The notes: generated by a model from the letters alone, not told the origin. A DNA stretch of 64,000 bases from Pseudoduganella lurida (GCF_007830455.1 NZ_VLLB01000003.1:186001-250000); one strand, 5' to 3'; counted from the stretch's first letter, positions 36,373 through 46,848 are shown. Made by a program: numbers and translations.

Positions 36373-38370
36373 TTAAATGTCGGCTTCGACTTCGTTGCCG
36401 TGTTCCTCGATCCATGCGCGGCGGGCGGCGGCTTCGCCTTTCCCCATCAGCATGTTGAAGCGGGCGGCCGCCTCGGTATGGGCGAAGTCGCCCAGCGCCA
36501 CGGGCAGCAGGCGCCGCGTGTCCGGGTTCATCGTGGTTTCCCACAGCTGCTCGGCATTCATCTCGCCCAGGCCCTTGAAGCGGGAGATCGACCAGCTGCC
36601 ATCCTTCAGGCCATCCTTGCGCAGCTTGTCCTCGATGGCCGTCAGCTCGCCGTCGTCCAGCGCGTACAGCTTCTGGATCGGCTTCTTGCCACGGGCCGGC
36701 GCATCGACGCGGAACAGCGGCGGGCGGGCGATGCAGATATTGCCGTTGGCGATCAGGCCCGGGAAGTGGCGGAAGAACAGCGTGAGCAGCAGCACCTGGA
36801 TGTGCGAGCCGTCCACGTCCGCATCGGACAGGATGCAGATCTTCCCGTAGCGCAGGCCGGACAGGTCCGGCGTGTCGTGCACGCCATGCGGATCGACGCC
36901 GATCGCCACGGCGATGTCGTGGATCTCGTTGTTGGCGAACAGGCGGTCGCGGTCCGTCTCCCAGGAGTTCAGCACCTTGCCGCGCAGCGGCAGGATCGCC
37001 TGGTACTCCTTGTCGCGGCCCATCTTGGCCGAGCCGCCCGCCGAGTCACCCTCGACCAGGAAGATCTCGGTGCGGGCGATGTCGCTCGATTCGCAATCGG
37101 TCAGCTTGCCCGGCAACACGGCCACGCCGGACGATTTTTTCTTCTCCACTTTCTGGGCCGAGCGCAGGCGCGATTGCGCCTGCTTGATCACCAGTTCGGC
37201 GAGCTTCTTGCCCCAGTCGATGTGCTGGTTCAGCCACAGCTCCAGCGCCGGCTTGCTGAACGTGGAGACGAGGCGTACCGCGTCGCGCGAATTCAGGCGC
37301 TCCTTGATCTGGCCCTGGAACTGCGGGTCCAGCACCTTGGCCGACAGCACGAACGAGGCGCGCGCGAACACGTCTTCCGGGAGCAGCTTCACGCCCTTCG
37401 GCAGCAGCGAGTGCAGTTCGACGAAGTTCTTCATCGCGCCGAACAGGCCTTCGCGCAGGCCCGATTCGTGGGTGCCGCCGTTCGGCGTGGGAATCAGGTT
37501 GACATAGGACTCGCGCATGATGGCGCCTTCTTCCGTCCACGCCACCACCCACGACGCGCCTTCGCCTTCGGCAAAGCCTTCCGCATCCGGCGTGGCGAAC
37601 TGCTCGCCCTCGAACAGCGGCACCCAGGTCTCGCCGGTGCCGGTCTGCGCCAGTGCTTCGTTCAGGTAGCCGCGCAGGCCGTCGTTGTACTGCCAGGTCT
37701 GCACGTCGCCCGTCTTGCCGTTCTTCAGCGTGACGGTCACACCGGGCAGCAGCACGGCCTTCGAGCGCAGCAGGCGCTGCAGCTCGACCTGCGAGATCAG
37801 CGGCGAATCGAAGTACTTCGCATCCGGCCAGGCGGTGACGCGCGTGCCGGACTTCTTGCCATCGCGGGGCGCGGGCTCGGAGGTGAGCGGCTGCACCAGG
37901 TCGCCGTTCTCGAACGCCAGCGTGTGGTAGCCGTTGCCCTTGTCGTCCTTGCGCCAGACATTGATCTCCAGGCGCTTGGACAGCGCATTGGTGACAGAGA
38001 CGCCCACGCCGTGCAGGCCGCCCGAGAACGCATATGCGCCACCGGAACCCTTGTCGAACTTGCCGCCGGCGTGCAGCCGCGTGAACACGATCTCCACCGT
38101 CGGCACGTTTTCCTCGGGGTGCAGGCCCACGGGGATGCCGCGGCCGTCGTCCTCGACGGTGATGCTGCCGTCCGCATTCTGCGTCACGACGATGTTCTTG
38201 CAGTGGCCGCCCAGCGCTTCATCGGAGGCGTTGTCGATCACCTCCTGGATGATGTGCAGCGGATTTTCCGTGCGGGTGTACATGCCGGGCCGCTGCTTGA
38301 CGGGCTCCAGGCCTTTCAGGACGCGGATCGATGATTCGCTGTAGTCGGAAACAGGTTTTTTCGTGGCCAT
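36373..38370 (-). CDS. parE: DNA topoisomerase IV subunit B ParE
   Basis: 665-residue ATPase subunit that pairs with ParC. GHKL ATP-binding motifs are visible as EVIDNASDEALGG (catalytic Glu and Asn), VEDDGRGIPVG and GLHGVGVSVTNALS. The TOPRIM domain has LVEGDSAGGSAKMGRD and the DADVDG magnesium site, and the C-terminus matches GyrB/ParE (SRFKGLGEMNAEQLWETTM). Start at 38370 (MATKKPVSDYS); an upstream in-frame ATG adds 14 unlikely residues. First gene of parE-parC. Confidence 0.97.
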   Translation of the reverse strand: MATKKPVSDYSESSIRVLKGLEPVKQRPGMYTRTENPLHIIQEVIDNASDEALGGHCKNIVVTQNADGSITVEDDGRGIPVGLHPEENVPTVEIVFTRLHAGGKFDKGSGGAYAFSGGLHGVGVSVTNALSKRLEINVWRKDDKGNGYHTLAFENGDLVQPLTSEPAPRDGKKSGTRVTAWPDAKYFDSPLISQVELQRLLRSKAVLLPGVTVTLKNGKTGDVQTWQYNDGLRGYLNEALAQTGTGETWVPLFEGEQFATPDAEGFAEGEGASWVVAWTEEGAIMRESYVNLIPTPNGGTHESGLREGLFGAMKNFVELHSLLPKGVKLLPEDVFARASFVLSAKVLDPQFQGQIKERLNSRDAVRLVSTFSKPALELWLNQHIDWGKKLAELVIKQAQSRLRSAQKVEKKKSSGVAVLPGKLTDCESSDIARTEIFLVEGDSAGGSAKMGRDKEYQAILPLRGKVLNSWETDRDRLFANNEIHDIAVAIGVDPHGVHDTPDLSGLRYGKICILSDADVDGSHIQVLLLTLFFRHFPGLIANGNICIARPPLFRVDAPARGKKPIQKLYALDDGELTAIEDKLRKDGLKDGSWSISRFKGLGEMNAEQLWETTMNPDTRRLLPVALGDFAHTEAAARFNMLMGKGEAAARRAWIEEHGNEVEADI

Positions 38371-38672
38371 ACGGGAAAGTGCGCTCTGTTGCGGTATTGG
38401 GTTAGCCGGCATTCTATCCGAGGAGGCTGGCCGTCAAGCAGGTGGCTTAGTTGTAGGATAGAAACACTGTATAAACATCCAGCATAATCCGACTTTATAA
38501 CCTGTTTGCAATGCTTATTCAAGTCCTTTGGCCATTCGCGCCCCTGGGCCGCCCCCTCATTGACCCCTCGTTTACACCGCGTTTACACCTGCCTCCCGGG
38601 TCTTTACCCCGTTTTTAGACGCCGCTCGATAAGCTCACCACGTCCAAAACCACATCGAAGAAGAGGTAGCAA
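38371..38672. promoter_or_regulatory. parE-kdp divergent control region with three KdpE-like sites
   Basis: 302-base gene-free region. Near kdp it carries TTTACACC at 38571-38578 and 38582-38589 (11-base period) and TTTACCCC at 38603-38610 (21 bases further, two helical turns). The E. coli KdpE site contains the same TTTACACC motif, so these are likely KdpE boxes. Nearer parE, CTGTATAAACATCCAG (38467-38482) resembles a LexA box (CTGT-N8-ACAG) at 7 of 8 positions. No confident -10/-35 pair was found. GAAGAGG precedes the first kdp start. Confidence 0.55.
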
Positions 38673-38765
38673 ATGGATGTCTTGTATCTGGGGCTGGTGG
38701 CCGTCTTCACGGCTGCCGTGATCGGCATGGCGGCAGCCTGTGCCCGGCTGGGAGGGAAACCATGA
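38673..38765 (+). CDS. 30-residue membrane microprotein preceding kdpF
   Basis: Small open frame encoding [20 protein letters not shown] plus ten further residues ending RLGGKP. It is a single transmembrane helix followed by a short basic tail. It has a good ribosome-binding site (GAAGAGG) and its stop overlaps the kdpF start (ATGA), so it is very likely translated and coupled to kdpF. It resembles unannotated short proteins I recall ahead of kdpF in other bacteria, but I cannot verify this. Possible roles are a second KdpF-like stabilising peptide or a leader peptide. Too short to be sure from sequence alone. Confidence 0.65.
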   Translation: MDVLYLGLVAVFTAAVIGMAAACARLGGKP

Positions 38766-38851
38766 ACATCATTTACCTGACCGGCGCGCTGGCCGCGGCC
38801 GGCCTGCTGGTCTATCTGCTGATCGCGCTGCTGAAAGCGGAGGACCTGTGA
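38762..38851 (+). CDS. kdpF: Potassium-transporting ATPase small subunit KdpF
   Basis: 29 residues, one transmembrane helix ([20 protein letters not shown]) ending in the family-typical LLKAEDL. KdpF is a small peptide that stabilises the KdpABC potassium pump in the inner membrane. The start overlaps the preceding microprotein (ATGA) and the stop overlaps the GTG start of kdpA, giving continuous translational coupling. Confidence 0.9.
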   Translation: MNIIYLTGALAAAGLLVYLLIALLKAEDL

Positions 38852-40662
38852 GCACGTCCTCCCTCACCTTACTGGCCGTATTCCTGCTGGTGCTGCTGGC
38901 ACTGGCCTGGCCGCTCGGCGCCTTCCTGGCGCGCGTCGGCGAAAGCGAAGCACCGCTGCGCGGCCTGGGCTGGCTGCATGCCATCGAGCGCGGCTTCTAC
39001 CGTGTCGCCGGCATCAAGGGCGGCAGTGCCGACCATGCGATGGGCTGGAAGGCCTATGCGATCGCACTGATCGTCTTCAATGCCCTAGGCACCGTGTTCG
39101 TCTACGCCGTGCAGCGCCTGCAATCCTGGCTGCCCCTCAATCCGCAAGGTCTGGCCAACGTCAGCCCCGACTCGTCGTTCAACACGGCCGTCAGCTTCGT
39201 GGGCAACACCAACTGGCAGGGCTATTCGGGCGAGCAGACGATGAGCTACCTGACGCAGATGGTGGCGCTGGCAACCCAGAACTTCCTGTCCGCCGCGACC
39301 GGCATCGCCGTCGTGTTCGCGCTGATCCGTGCCTTCGCGGCCCGTTCCACGAACTCGATCGGCAACTTCTGGGTGGACGTCACGCGCGCCACCCTGTATG
39401 TGCTGCTGCCGCTGTCGCTGATCCTGTCCATCTTCCTGATGGGCCAGGGCGTGATCCAGAACTTCGACGCCTACAAGGAAGTGACGCTGCTCGACAAGGT
39501 CGAATACAGCATCCCGAAAACGGGCACCGACGGCCAGCCGCTGAAGGATGCGCAGGGCCAGCCCGTCATGGCAGCGCAGACGGCCACCACGCAGACCATC
39601 GCCATGGGCCCGGTCGCCTCGCAGGAAGCCATCAAGATGCTGGGCACGAACGGCGGCGGCTTCTTCAACGCCAATTCCGCGCACCCTTACGAGAATCCGA
39701 CGGCGGCCACCAACTTCGCGCAGATGATCGCCATCTTCCTGATCCCCGCCGCGCTGTGCTTCGCGTTCGGCCGCATCGTCGGCGACATCCGCCAGGGCTG
39801 GGCCGTGCTGGGCGCCATGACGCTCGTCTTCGTGGCGATGACCCTCGTGGTATTCGCCGCCGAGCAGCAGGCCCACCCGGTGCTGCAGTCGCTGGGCGTC
39901 GACCAGGCCGCGAGCACGCTGCAGGCCGGCGGCAACATGGAAGGCAAGGAGACCCGCTTCGGCATCAGCGCATCGAGCCTGTTCGCCGCGGTCACCACCG
40001 CCGCTTCCTGCGGTGCCGTCAACGCCATGCACGATTCGCTGATGCCGCTGGGCGGCGCCGTGCCGCTGCTGCTGATGCAGTTCGGCGAGGTGATCTTCGG
40101 CGGCGTGGGCTCGGGCCTGTACGGCATGCTGGTGTTCGCCATCATGGCCGTGTTCATCGCCGGCCTGATGATCGGCCGCACGCCGGAGTATCTCGGCAAG
40201 AAGATCCAGGCCTACGAGATGAAGATGGTGTCGATCGCGATCCTCGTCACGCCCGTGCTGGTGCTGGCCGGGACGGCCATCGCGGTGGTCAGCGAAGCGG
40301 GGACGGCCGGCATCGCCAATCCGGGCGCGCACGGTTTCTCCGAGATCCTGTACGCGTTCAGCTCCGCCGCCAACAACAACGGCAGCGCGTTTGCCGGCCT
40401 GTCCGCCAACACGCCGTTCTACAACGCCATGCTGGCGATCGCCATCTGGTTCGGCCGCTTTGCCGTGATCGTGCCCGTGCTGGCGATTGCCGGTTCGCTG
40501 GCGTCGAAGCAGCGCCTGCCCGTCAACGGCGGCACGATGCCGACGCACGGCCCGCTGTTCATCGCGCTGCTGATCGGGGTGGTGCTGCTGGTCGGGGTGC
40601 TGAACTACGTGCCCGCGCTGGCCCTCGGCCCCGTCATCGAACACCTGCAACTTTTTAACTAA
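38848..40662 (+). CDS. kdpA: Potassium-transporting ATPase channel subunit KdpA
   Basis: 604-residue inner-membrane protein of the superfamily of K+ transporters; it forms the selectivity filter of the high-affinity pump. Filter and pore segments include [50 protein letters not shown] and [15 protein letters not shown]. It starts at GTG 38848, overlapping the kdpF stop by four bases; the first residues ([19 protein letters not shown]) form the first helix. Ten bases separate it from kdpB. Confidence 0.97.
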   Translation: MSTSSLTLLAVFLLVLLALAWPLGAFLARVGESEAPLRGLGWLHAIERGFYRVAGIKGGSADHAMGWKAYAIALIVFNALGTVFVYAVQRLQSWLPLNPQGLANVSPDSSFNTAVSFVGNTNWQGYSGEQTMSYLTQMVALATQNFLSAATGIAVVFALIRAFAARSTNSIGNFWVDVTRATLYVLLPLSLILSIFLMGQGVIQNFDAYKEVTLLDKVEYSIPKTGTDGQPLKDAQGQPVMAAQTATTQTIAMGPVASQEAIKMLGTNGGGFFNANSAHPYENPTAATNFAQMIAIFLIPAALCFAFGRIVGDIRQGWAVLGAMTLVFVAMTLVVFAAEQQAHPVLQSLGVDQAASTLQAGGNMEGKETRFGISASSLFAAVTTAASCGAVNAMHDSLMPLGGAVPLLLMQFGEVIFGGVGSGLYGMLVFAIMAVFIAGLMIGRTPEYLGKKIQAYEMKMVSIAILVTPVLVLAGTAIAVVSEAGTAGIANPGAHGFSEILYAFSSAANNNGSAFAGLSANTPFYNAMLAIAIWFGRFAVIVPVLAIAGSLASKQRLPVNGGTMPTHGPLFIALLIGVVLLVGVLNYVPALALGPVIEHLQLFN

Positions 40663-40671
40663 GAGGTTCTC

Positions 40672-42753
40672 ATGTCAAGGAATCCCATGACACCCGGCAG
40701 CCTGTCGCTGTTCGACCGCAAGCTGGCCGTGCCCGCGCTGGCGGACGCGTTCCGCAAGCTGCACCCCCGCGTGCAGCTGCGCAGCCCGGTCATGTTCGTC
40801 GTCTATGTCGGCAGCATCCTCACCACACTGCTGGCCTTCCAGGCCGCCGGCGGCAACGGCGAGGCGGATGCCGGTTTCATCGCCACCATCGCCATCTGGC
40901 TGTGGTTCACGGTGCTGTTCGCGAACTTCGCCGAAGCGCTGGCCGAGGGCCGCAGCAAGGCGCAGGCGGCATCGCTGCGCGCCCTGAAACAGCAGGTCAC
41001 CGCGAAGAAACTGGCCACGCCGCGCTACGGCACCACCTGGCTGCCGGTGCCGGCCACCGACCTGCGCAAGGGCATGACGGTGCTGGTGGAAGCGGGCGAC
41101 GTGATCCCCGCCGATGGCGACGTGATCGAAGGCGTGGCCTCGGTCGACGAAAGCGCCATCACGGGCGAATCGGCTCCCGTCATCCGCGAATCGGGCGGCG
41201 ACTTCTCGTCCGTCACGGGCGGCACCCGCGTGCTGTCGGACTGGCTGGTGGTGCGCGTCTCCGTCAATCCCGGCGAGGCGTTCATCGACCGCATGATCTC
41301 CATGGTGGAAGGCGCCAAGCGCCAGAAGACGCCGAACGAGATCGCGCTGACGATCCTGCTGGTGGCGCTGACGATCGTGTTCCTGGTGGTGACCGTCACG
41401 CTGCTGCCGTTCTCGATCTTCTCCGTGGGGGCGGCCGGCAGCGGCACGCCGGTGACGGTGACGGTGCTGATCGCGCTGCTCGTCTGCCTGATCCCGACCA
41501 CCATCGGCGGCCTGCTGTCCGCCATCGGCGTGGCCGGCATGAGCCGCATGATGGGCGCCAACGTGATCGCCACGTCCGGCCGTGCCGTGGAAGCGGCCGG
41601 CGACGTGGACGTGCTGCTGCTCGACAAGACCGGCACCATCACGCACGGCAACCGCCAGGCCGCCGAGTTCATCCCGGCCTCCAGCGTGACGGCCGCGCAG
41701 CTGGCCAGGTCCGCCCGCATGGCATCCATGGCCGACGAAACGCCGGAAGGCCGCAGCATCGTCGTGCTGGCGCGCCAGAAGTTCGACCTGCATGAAAGCG
41801 CCGACACGACGGAGAACGTGACCTTCGTCGAGTTCACCGCGCAGACGCGGATGAGCGGTGCCGACATCGGTGCACGCCAGGTGCGCAAGGGCGCCGCCGA
41901 CACGGTGCGCCGCTACGTGGAAGAGCGGGGCGGCCGCTGGCCGGCCGAGGTGGCGCGCGCGGTGGACGATGTGTCGCGCCGCGGCAGCACGCCGCTGGTC
42001 GTCGTCGACGATGGCCAGGTGATGGGCGTGGTGGAACTGAAGGACATCGTCAAGGCCGGCATCCGCGAGCGCTTCGCCGAACTGCGCAAGATGGGCATCC
42101 GCACCGTGATGATCACGGGCGACAACAAGCTGACGGCCGCAGCGATCGCCGCCGAAGCGGGTGTCGACGACTTCCTGGCCGAAGCCACGCCGGAAGACAA
42201 GCTGAAACTCATCCGCACCTCGCAGGCCGAAGGCCGGCTGGTGGCGATGACGGGCGACGGCACCAACGATGCGCCGGCGCTGGCCCAGGCCGACGTGGCG
42301 GTGGCCATGAACAGCGGCACGCAGGCAGCAAAAGAGGCCGGCAACATGGTCGACCTGGATTCGAACCCGACCAAGCTGCTGGAGATCGTGGAGATCGGCA
42401 AGCAGATGCTGATGACGCGCGGCGCGCTGACCACGTTCTCGATCGCCAACGACGTGGCCAAGTACTTCGCCATCATCCCGGCTGCCTTCGTGGGCACCTA
42501 TCCGCAGCTCAAGAGCCTGGACGTGATGGGGCTCACCAGCGCCAATTCCGCCATCCTGTCCGCCGTGATCTTCAATGCGCTGATCATCGTGTTCCTGATC
42601 CCGCTGGCATTGAAGGGCGTGAAGTACCGCGCGCTGGGTGCCAACGTGCTGCTGCGCCGGAACATGCTGGTGTATGGCCTGGGCGGCCTGGTGCTGCCGT
42701 TCATCGGCATCAAGCTGATCGACCTGGTGCTGACCGCACTGAACCTCGCTTAA
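40672..42753 (+). CDS. kdpB: Potassium-transporting ATPase ATP-binding subunit KdpB
   Basis: 693-residue P-type ATPase that powers KdpA. Phosphorylation Asp is D318 in [13 protein letters not shown]. The actuator motif TGES is in [12 protein letters not shown], the N-domain has the KGA motif (VRKGAADTV), and the hinge is [17 protein letters not shown]. The segment [14 protein letters not shown] is the KdpB membrane signature. GAGG lies seven bases upstream of the ATG; an internal ATG at 40687 is an alternative. Full family length. Confidence 0.98.
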   Translation: MSRNPMTPGSLSLFDRKLAVPALADAFRKLHPRVQLRSPVMFVVYVGSILTTLLAFQAAGGNGEADAGFIATIAIWLWFTVLFANFAEALAEGRSKAQAASLRALKQQVTAKKLATPRYGTTWLPVPATDLRKGMTVLVEAGDVIPADGDVIEGVASVDESAITGESAPVIRESGGDFSSVTGGTRVLSDWLVVRVSVNPGEAFIDRMISMVEGAKRQKTPNEIALTILLVALTIVFLVVTVTLLPFSIFSVGAAGSGTPVTVTVLIALLVCLIPTTIGGLLSAIGVAGMSRMMGANVIATSGRAVEAAGDVDVLLLDKTGTITHGNRQAAEFIPASSVTAAQLARSARMASMADETPEGRSIVVLARQKFDLHESADTTENVTFVEFTAQTRMSGADIGARQVRKGAADTVRRYVEERGGRWPAEVARAVDDVSRRGSTPLVVVDDGQVMGVVELKDIVKAGIRERFAELRKMGIRTVMITGDNKLTAAAIAAEAGVDDFLAEATPEDKLKLIRTSQAEGRLVAMTGDGTNDAPALAQADVAVAMNSGTQAAKEAGNMVDLDSNPTKLLEIVEIGKQMLMTRGALTTFSIANDVAKYFAIIPAAFVGTYPQLKSLDVMGLTSANSAILSAVIFNALIIVFLIPLALKGVKYRALGANVLLRRNMLVYGLGGLVLPFIGIKLIDLVLTALNLA

Positions 42754-42762
42754 GGAATGATG

Positions 42763-43338
42763 ATGACTTCGATTTTTCGTCCCGCCCTCGTGGTGTTCGG
42801 CACGCTGACGCTGGTGTGCGGCATCGTCTACCCGTATGCCGTGACGGGCATCGGCAAGGCGGCGTTTGCCGACCAGGCGTCCGGCAGCCTCGTCACGCAT
42901 GGCGGCAAGGTGGTGGGCTCGCGCCTGATCGGCCAGTCGTTCACGTCGCCGCAGTATTTCTGGGGCCGTCCATCGGCCACCGGACCGATGCCCAACAATG
43001 GCGCCGGCTCCGGCGGCTCGAACCAGGGCCCGCTCAATCCAGCGCTGGCCGAGGCCGTGAAGGGCCGCATGGCGGCGCTGCGCGGGGCTGACGCAGGAAA
43101 CGCATCACCTGTTCCGGTGGATCTGGTGACGGCATCGGCCAGTGGCCTGGATCCGGACATCAGCCTGGCCGCTGCGCAGTACCAGGTGGCCCGGGTGGCG
43201 CGCGTGCGCCAGGTCGATGCGGCGCGCGTGCAGGCGCTGGTGGACCAGCATGCCGAGCGGCCCCTGTTCGGCTTCCTGGGCGAGGCGCGCGTGAACGTGC
43301 TGGCGCTGAACCTGGCGCTGGACAGCGCAGCCAAATAA
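42763..43338 (+). CDS. kdpC: Potassium-transporting ATPase subunit KdpC
   Basis: 191-residue inner-membrane subunit with one N-terminal helix ([20 protein letters not shown]) and a periplasmic domain; it supports ATP binding and assembly in KdpFABC. Family motifs [30 protein letters not shown] [17 protein letters not shown] and [16 protein letters not shown] are present. Three consecutive ATGs occur (42757, 42760, 42763); AAGGA at 42752-42756 fits only the third. kdpD follows after 18 bases. Confidence 0.96.
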   Translation: MTSIFRPALVVFGTLTLVCGIVYPYAVTGIGKAAFADQASGSLVTHGGKVVGSRLIGQSFTSPQYFWGRPSATGPMPNNGAGSGGSNQGPLNPALAEAVKGRMAALRGADAGNASPVPVDLVTASASGLDPDISLAAAQYQVARVARVRQVDAARVQALVDQHAERPLFGFLGEARVNVLALNLALDSAAK

Positions 43339-43356
43339 ATCCGCTACACTCCGGCC

Positions 43357-46062
43357 ATGCTTCCCATCGACAGCCAACGTCCCGATCCCGATGCCCTGCT
43401 GGCGCAGGTGCAGGCGGGCGAACGGCGCGCCACGCGCGGCCGGCTGCGCATCTATTTCGGCGCGTCGGCCGGCGTGGGCAAGACATTCGCGATGCTGTCG
43501 GCCGCGCGCAAGCTGCAGGCCGAAGGGGAGGGGAAGAAGATCCGGCCCCTGGTGGGCATCGTGGAAACACACGGCCGCGCCGATACGGCGCAGCTGCTGG
43601 ACGCGCTGGACGTGCTGCCCCTGAAACAGGTGGCATGGCGCGGCAAGGCGCTGCCGGAGTTCGACCTCGATGGTGCGCTGGAACGCCGGCCGGACCTGAT
43701 CCTGGTCGACGAGCTGGCCCATTCGAACGCGCCCGGCTCGCGCCACCCGAAACGGTGGCAGGACGTGGACGAGCTGCTCGATGCGGGCATCGACGTGTTC
43801 ACGACGGTGAACGTGCAGCACCTGGAAAGCCTGAACGATGTCGTCGGCGGCATCACGGGCATCCGCGTGGCCGAAACCCTGCCCGATACCGTGTTCGACC
43901 ACGCCGACGAAGTGGTGCTGGTGGACCTGCCGGCCGACGAGCTGCTGGCGCGCCTGAAGGCCGGCAAGGTGTATGGCGCGGTACAGGCCGAGCGGGCGGC
44001 GCAGAACTTCTTCCGCAAGGGGAACCTGATCGCGCTGCGCGAGCTGGCGCTGCGCCGCACCGCCGACCGCATCGGCGACGACGTGCAGGCCTACCGCGTC
44101 GAGAAATCCATCGGACCGCTGTGGCAGTCCGGTGTCGCGCTGCTGGCCTGTGTGGGCCCGCAGCCCGGCGGCGAACACGTGGTGCGCAGCGCGGCGCGGC
44201 TGGCCGGCCAGCTGAACGCCGCATGGCATGCCGTGTACGTGGAAACACCGTCGCTGCAGCGCCTGCCGCCCGCGCGCCGCGAACAGATCCTGCAGACGCT
44301 GAAGCTGGCGCAGGACCTGGGCGCGACGACGGCCGTGCTGGCCGGCGACGACGTGGGCGCCGCCATCGCCCACTACGCGCTGGAGCAGAACATCGCCAAG
44401 GTGGTGCTGGGCCGCTCGGCCTCGCGCTGGCCGTGGCGCCGGTCGAACCTGCGCCGCATCGCCGACCGTGCGACGGCGCTGGACCTGGTCGAAGTCGCCG
44501 GGCCGGCGCGCGCCGCGACGAAGGCGCCGGCCACCCTGCAGGCCATCGGCGGCCTGCTGGACGACCAGGCCGACTGGCGCGCCTACGGCCTGGCCGCCTT
44601 CGTGTCGGTGGCGGTGGCCGCCGCCGGCATCCCGCTGGCCAGCGCGATCGACGTGACCAATATCGCCATGCTGTCGCTGCTGGCCGTGCTGCTGATCGCG
44701 TTCCGGCTGGGGCGCGGGCCGGCGGTGCTGTCCAGCTTCATCGGCGTGGCGGCGTTCGACTACCTGTTCGTGCAGCCGCGGTTCTCGTTCGCCGTGAGCG
44801 ACCTGCAGTACCTGATCACGTTTGCCGTGATGCTTGCGGCGGGCCTGATCACCAGTCACCTGACCTCCGGGCTGCGCTTCCAGGCGCGGGTGGCGTCGCA
44901 CCGCGAGGAACGCGCGCGGGCGCTGTACGAATATGCCCGCGAGCTGACGGGCGTGCTGCAGACGGAGCAGGTGTACGAGATCACGCAGCGCACCTTGGCC
45001 CAGGCGTTCCGCGCGCGGGTGCTGTTGCTGCTGCCCGATGCGGACGGCCGCCTGGAATGGCCAGGCGCTGCGGGCGAGGAGGCGCCGGACATGGGCATCG
45101 CACAATGGTCGTTCGACCGCGCCGAGCCGGCCGGCTTCGGTACCGATACGCTGCCGTCGTCGCCGCTGTTCTACCTGCCGCTGGTGGCGCCGATGCGCAC
45201 GCGGGGCGTGCTGGCGCTGGCGCCCAGTGACCGCCGCTGGCTGCTGATCCCCGAGCAGCGCCGCCAGCTGGACACGTTTGCCGCGCTGGCCGCCATCGCG
45301 CTGGAACGCGTGCACTACATCGACGTGGCGCAGGGGGCCCTGGTGCAGATGGAATCGGAGCGGCTGCGCAATTCGCTGCTGGCGGCGCTGTCGCACGACC
45401 TGCGCACGCCGCTGACGGCCCTCGTCGGCCTGGCCGAATCGCTGGCGCTGTCGAAGCCGGCGCTGACGCCCTCGCAGCTGGAGACGGCGCGCGCGCTGCA
45501 GGAAGAGACCGTGCGCATGAGCACCCTGGTGACGAACCTGCTGGACATGGCCCGCATCGAAAGCGGCACGGTGCACCTGAACCTGCAGTGGCAGGCGATC
45601 GAGGAGACGGTGGGCAGCGCGCTGCGCGCCAGCCGCACGCTGCTGGGCGGGCACAAGGTGCTGACCCGGCTGCCGGCCGATCTGCCCCTGGTGCGCTACG
45701 ACGCGGTGCTGATGGAGCGCGTGCTGTGCAACCTGCTGGAGAACGCGGCCAAGTACACGCCGCCGGGCAGCACGATCACGCTGTCGGCCCGCACGCGGGC
45801 GGACAAGCTGGAAGTGACGGTGGCCGACAATGGCCCCGGCCTGCCCGCCGGCCGCGAGGAAGCGATCTTTGAAAAATTCACGCGCGGCGAACGCGAGTCG
45901 GCCAAGCCGGGTGTCGGCCTGGGGCTCGCCATCTGCCGCGCCATCGTGGGAGCGCATGGCGGCGAGATCGGCGCGCAGCGTGCCGAGGATGGCGGTGCCG
46001 CCATCGTCATCATGCTGCCGTTGGGCACACCGCCTGCGCTGCCTGAGGAATCTTATGAGTGA
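43357..46062 (+). CDS. kdpD: Sensor histidine kinase KdpD
   Basis: 901-residue membrane histidine kinase that senses potassium limitation or osmotic stress and phosphorylates KdpE. Domains in order: KdpD N-terminal domain with Walker A GASAGVGKT (35-43), universal-stress-protein-like domain (about 250-370), four-helix DUF4118 membrane region (about 405-510), GAF-like linker, dimerisation domain with the phospho-acceptor H680 in LSHDLRTPLTALVG, and an ATPase domain with NLLENAAKYTP and GVGLGLAICR. Overlaps kdpE by 8 bases (ATGAGTGA). Confidence 0.97.
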   Translation: MLPIDSQRPDPDALLAQVQAGERRATRGRLRIYFGASAGVGKTFAMLSAARKLQAEGEGKKIRPLVGIVETHGRADTAQLLDALDVLPLKQVAWRGKALPEFDLDGALERRPDLILVDELAHSNAPGSRHPKRWQDVDELLDAGIDVFTTVNVQHLESLNDVVGGITGIRVAETLPDTVFDHADEVVLVDLPADELLARLKAGKVYGAVQAERAAQNFFRKGNLIALRELALRRTADRIGDDVQAYRVEKSIGPLWQSGVALLACVGPQPGGEHVVRSAARLAGQLNAAWHAVYVETPSLQRLPPARREQILQTLKLAQDLGATTAVLAGDDVGAAIAHYALEQNIAKVVLGRSASRWPWRRSNLRRIADRATALDLVEVAGPARAATKAPATLQAIGGLLDDQADWRAYGLAAFVSVAVAAAGIPLASAIDVTNIAMLSLLAVLLIAFRLGRGPAVLSSFIGVAAFDYLFVQPRFSFAVSDLQYLITFAVMLAAGLITSHLTSGLRFQARVASHREERARALYEYARELTGVLQTEQVYEITQRTLAQAFRARVLLLLPDADGRLEWPGAAGEEAPDMGIAQWSFDRAEPAGFGTDTLPSSPLFYLPLVAPMRTRGVLALAPSDRRWLLIPEQRRQLDTFAALAAIALERVHYIDVAQGALVQMESERLRNSLLAALSHDLRTPLTALVGLAESLALSKPALTPSQLETARALQEETVRMSTLVTNLLDMARIESGTVHLNLQWQAIEETVGSALRASRTLLGGHKVLTRLPADLPLVRYDAVLMERVLCNLLENAAKYTPPGSTITLSARTRADKLEVTVADNGPGLPAGREEAIFEKFTRGERESAKPGVGLGLAICRAIVGAHGGEIGAQRAEDGGAAIVIMLPLGTPPALPEESYE

Positions 46063-46759
46063 CAAGTTACTGCCGACCGCGCTGCTGGTCGAAGACGAGC
46101 CGCAGATCCGCCGCTTCGTGCGCCTGGCGCTCGAGGAAGAAGGCTGGAACGTGCAGGAATCCGTGACGCTGCAGCGGGGGCTGATCGATGCCGGCACGCG
46201 CCGGCCCGACATCGTCATCCTCGACCTGGGCCTGCCCGATGGCGATGGCGTGGACCTGATCGCCGACCTGCGCAAGTGGTCGCAGGTGCCGGTGATCGTG
46301 CTGTCGGCGCGCGTCAGCGAGGAGGAAAAAATCCGCGCCCTCGATGCCGGCGCGGACGATTACCTGACCAAGCCGTTCGGCGTGGGCGAGCTGCTGGCGC
46401 GGGTGCGCGCGATGGCCCGGCGCCGCCGCGTGCCGGAGCAGGACAGCAACGGTGTCGTGCAGTTCGGCGACGTCAAGGTGGACCTGCAGGCACGCATGGT
46501 CACGCGGGAAGGCCAGATGGTGCACCTGACGCCCACCGAGTACCGGCTGCTGTCGGTGCTGGTCAATAACGCCGGGCGCGTCGTCACGAATCCGCAGCTG
46601 CTGCGCGAGGTGTGGGGGCCTTCCCACGCCGAGAACGGCCACTACCTGCGCATCTACATGGGCCACCTGCGCCAGAAGCTCGAGCGCGATCCGGCCCAGC
46701 CCGTGCATCTGCTCACCGAGACGGCGGTCGGCTACCGGCTGCTGCTGATGCCCGGCTAA
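46055..46759 (+). CDS. kdpE: Response regulator KdpE
   Basis: 234-residue OmpR/PhoB-type regulator that activates kdpFABC. The receiver domain has acidic residues E13/D14 (LLVEDEPQIRR), phospho-acceptor D57 (VILDLGLPDGDG) and the LTKPF lysine. The winged-helix domain contains TPTEYRLLSVLVNNAGRVV and HYLRIYMGHLRQKLE. The start overlaps the kdpD stop. Likely target sites are the TTTACACC repeats upstream of the kdp genes at 38571-38610. Confidence 0.97.
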   Translation: MSDKLLPTALLVEDEPQIRRFVRLALEEEGWNVQESVTLQRGLIDAGTRRPDIVILDLGLPDGDGVDLIADLRKWSQVPVIVLSARVSEEEKIRALDAGADDYLTKPFGVGELLARVRAMARRRRVPEQDSNGVVQFGDVKVDLQARMVTREGQMVHLTPTEYRLLSVLVNNAGRVVTNPQLLREVWGPSHAENGHYLRIYMGHLRQKLERDPAQPVHLLTETAVGYRLLLMPG

Positions 46760-46848
46760 CCCTTTTATTTTGCAGCACCCGGCCAGCTGCGCCGCCGCAC
46801 TCGATGCGCCGGCGAAGGCCCCGTTCGTCCTTAATTTTGAAAGACATC

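Noticed and set aside
38371..38672. c-di-AMP (ydaO-type) riboswitch ahead of kdp
   Set aside because: That class controls kdp in some Gram-positives; no matching conserved core was seen, and KdpDE with KdpE-like sites explains control.
43105..46275. 1056-codon minus-strand reading frame opposite kdpC-kdpD
   Set aside because: Composition (Arg, His, Gln, Ala-rich) is that of an antisense shadow in GC-rich DNA; it has no domain and lies fully opposite well-supported genes. The same applies to long frames at 60501-63545, 26647-28809, 15120-17027, 22080-23966 and 16982-18700.
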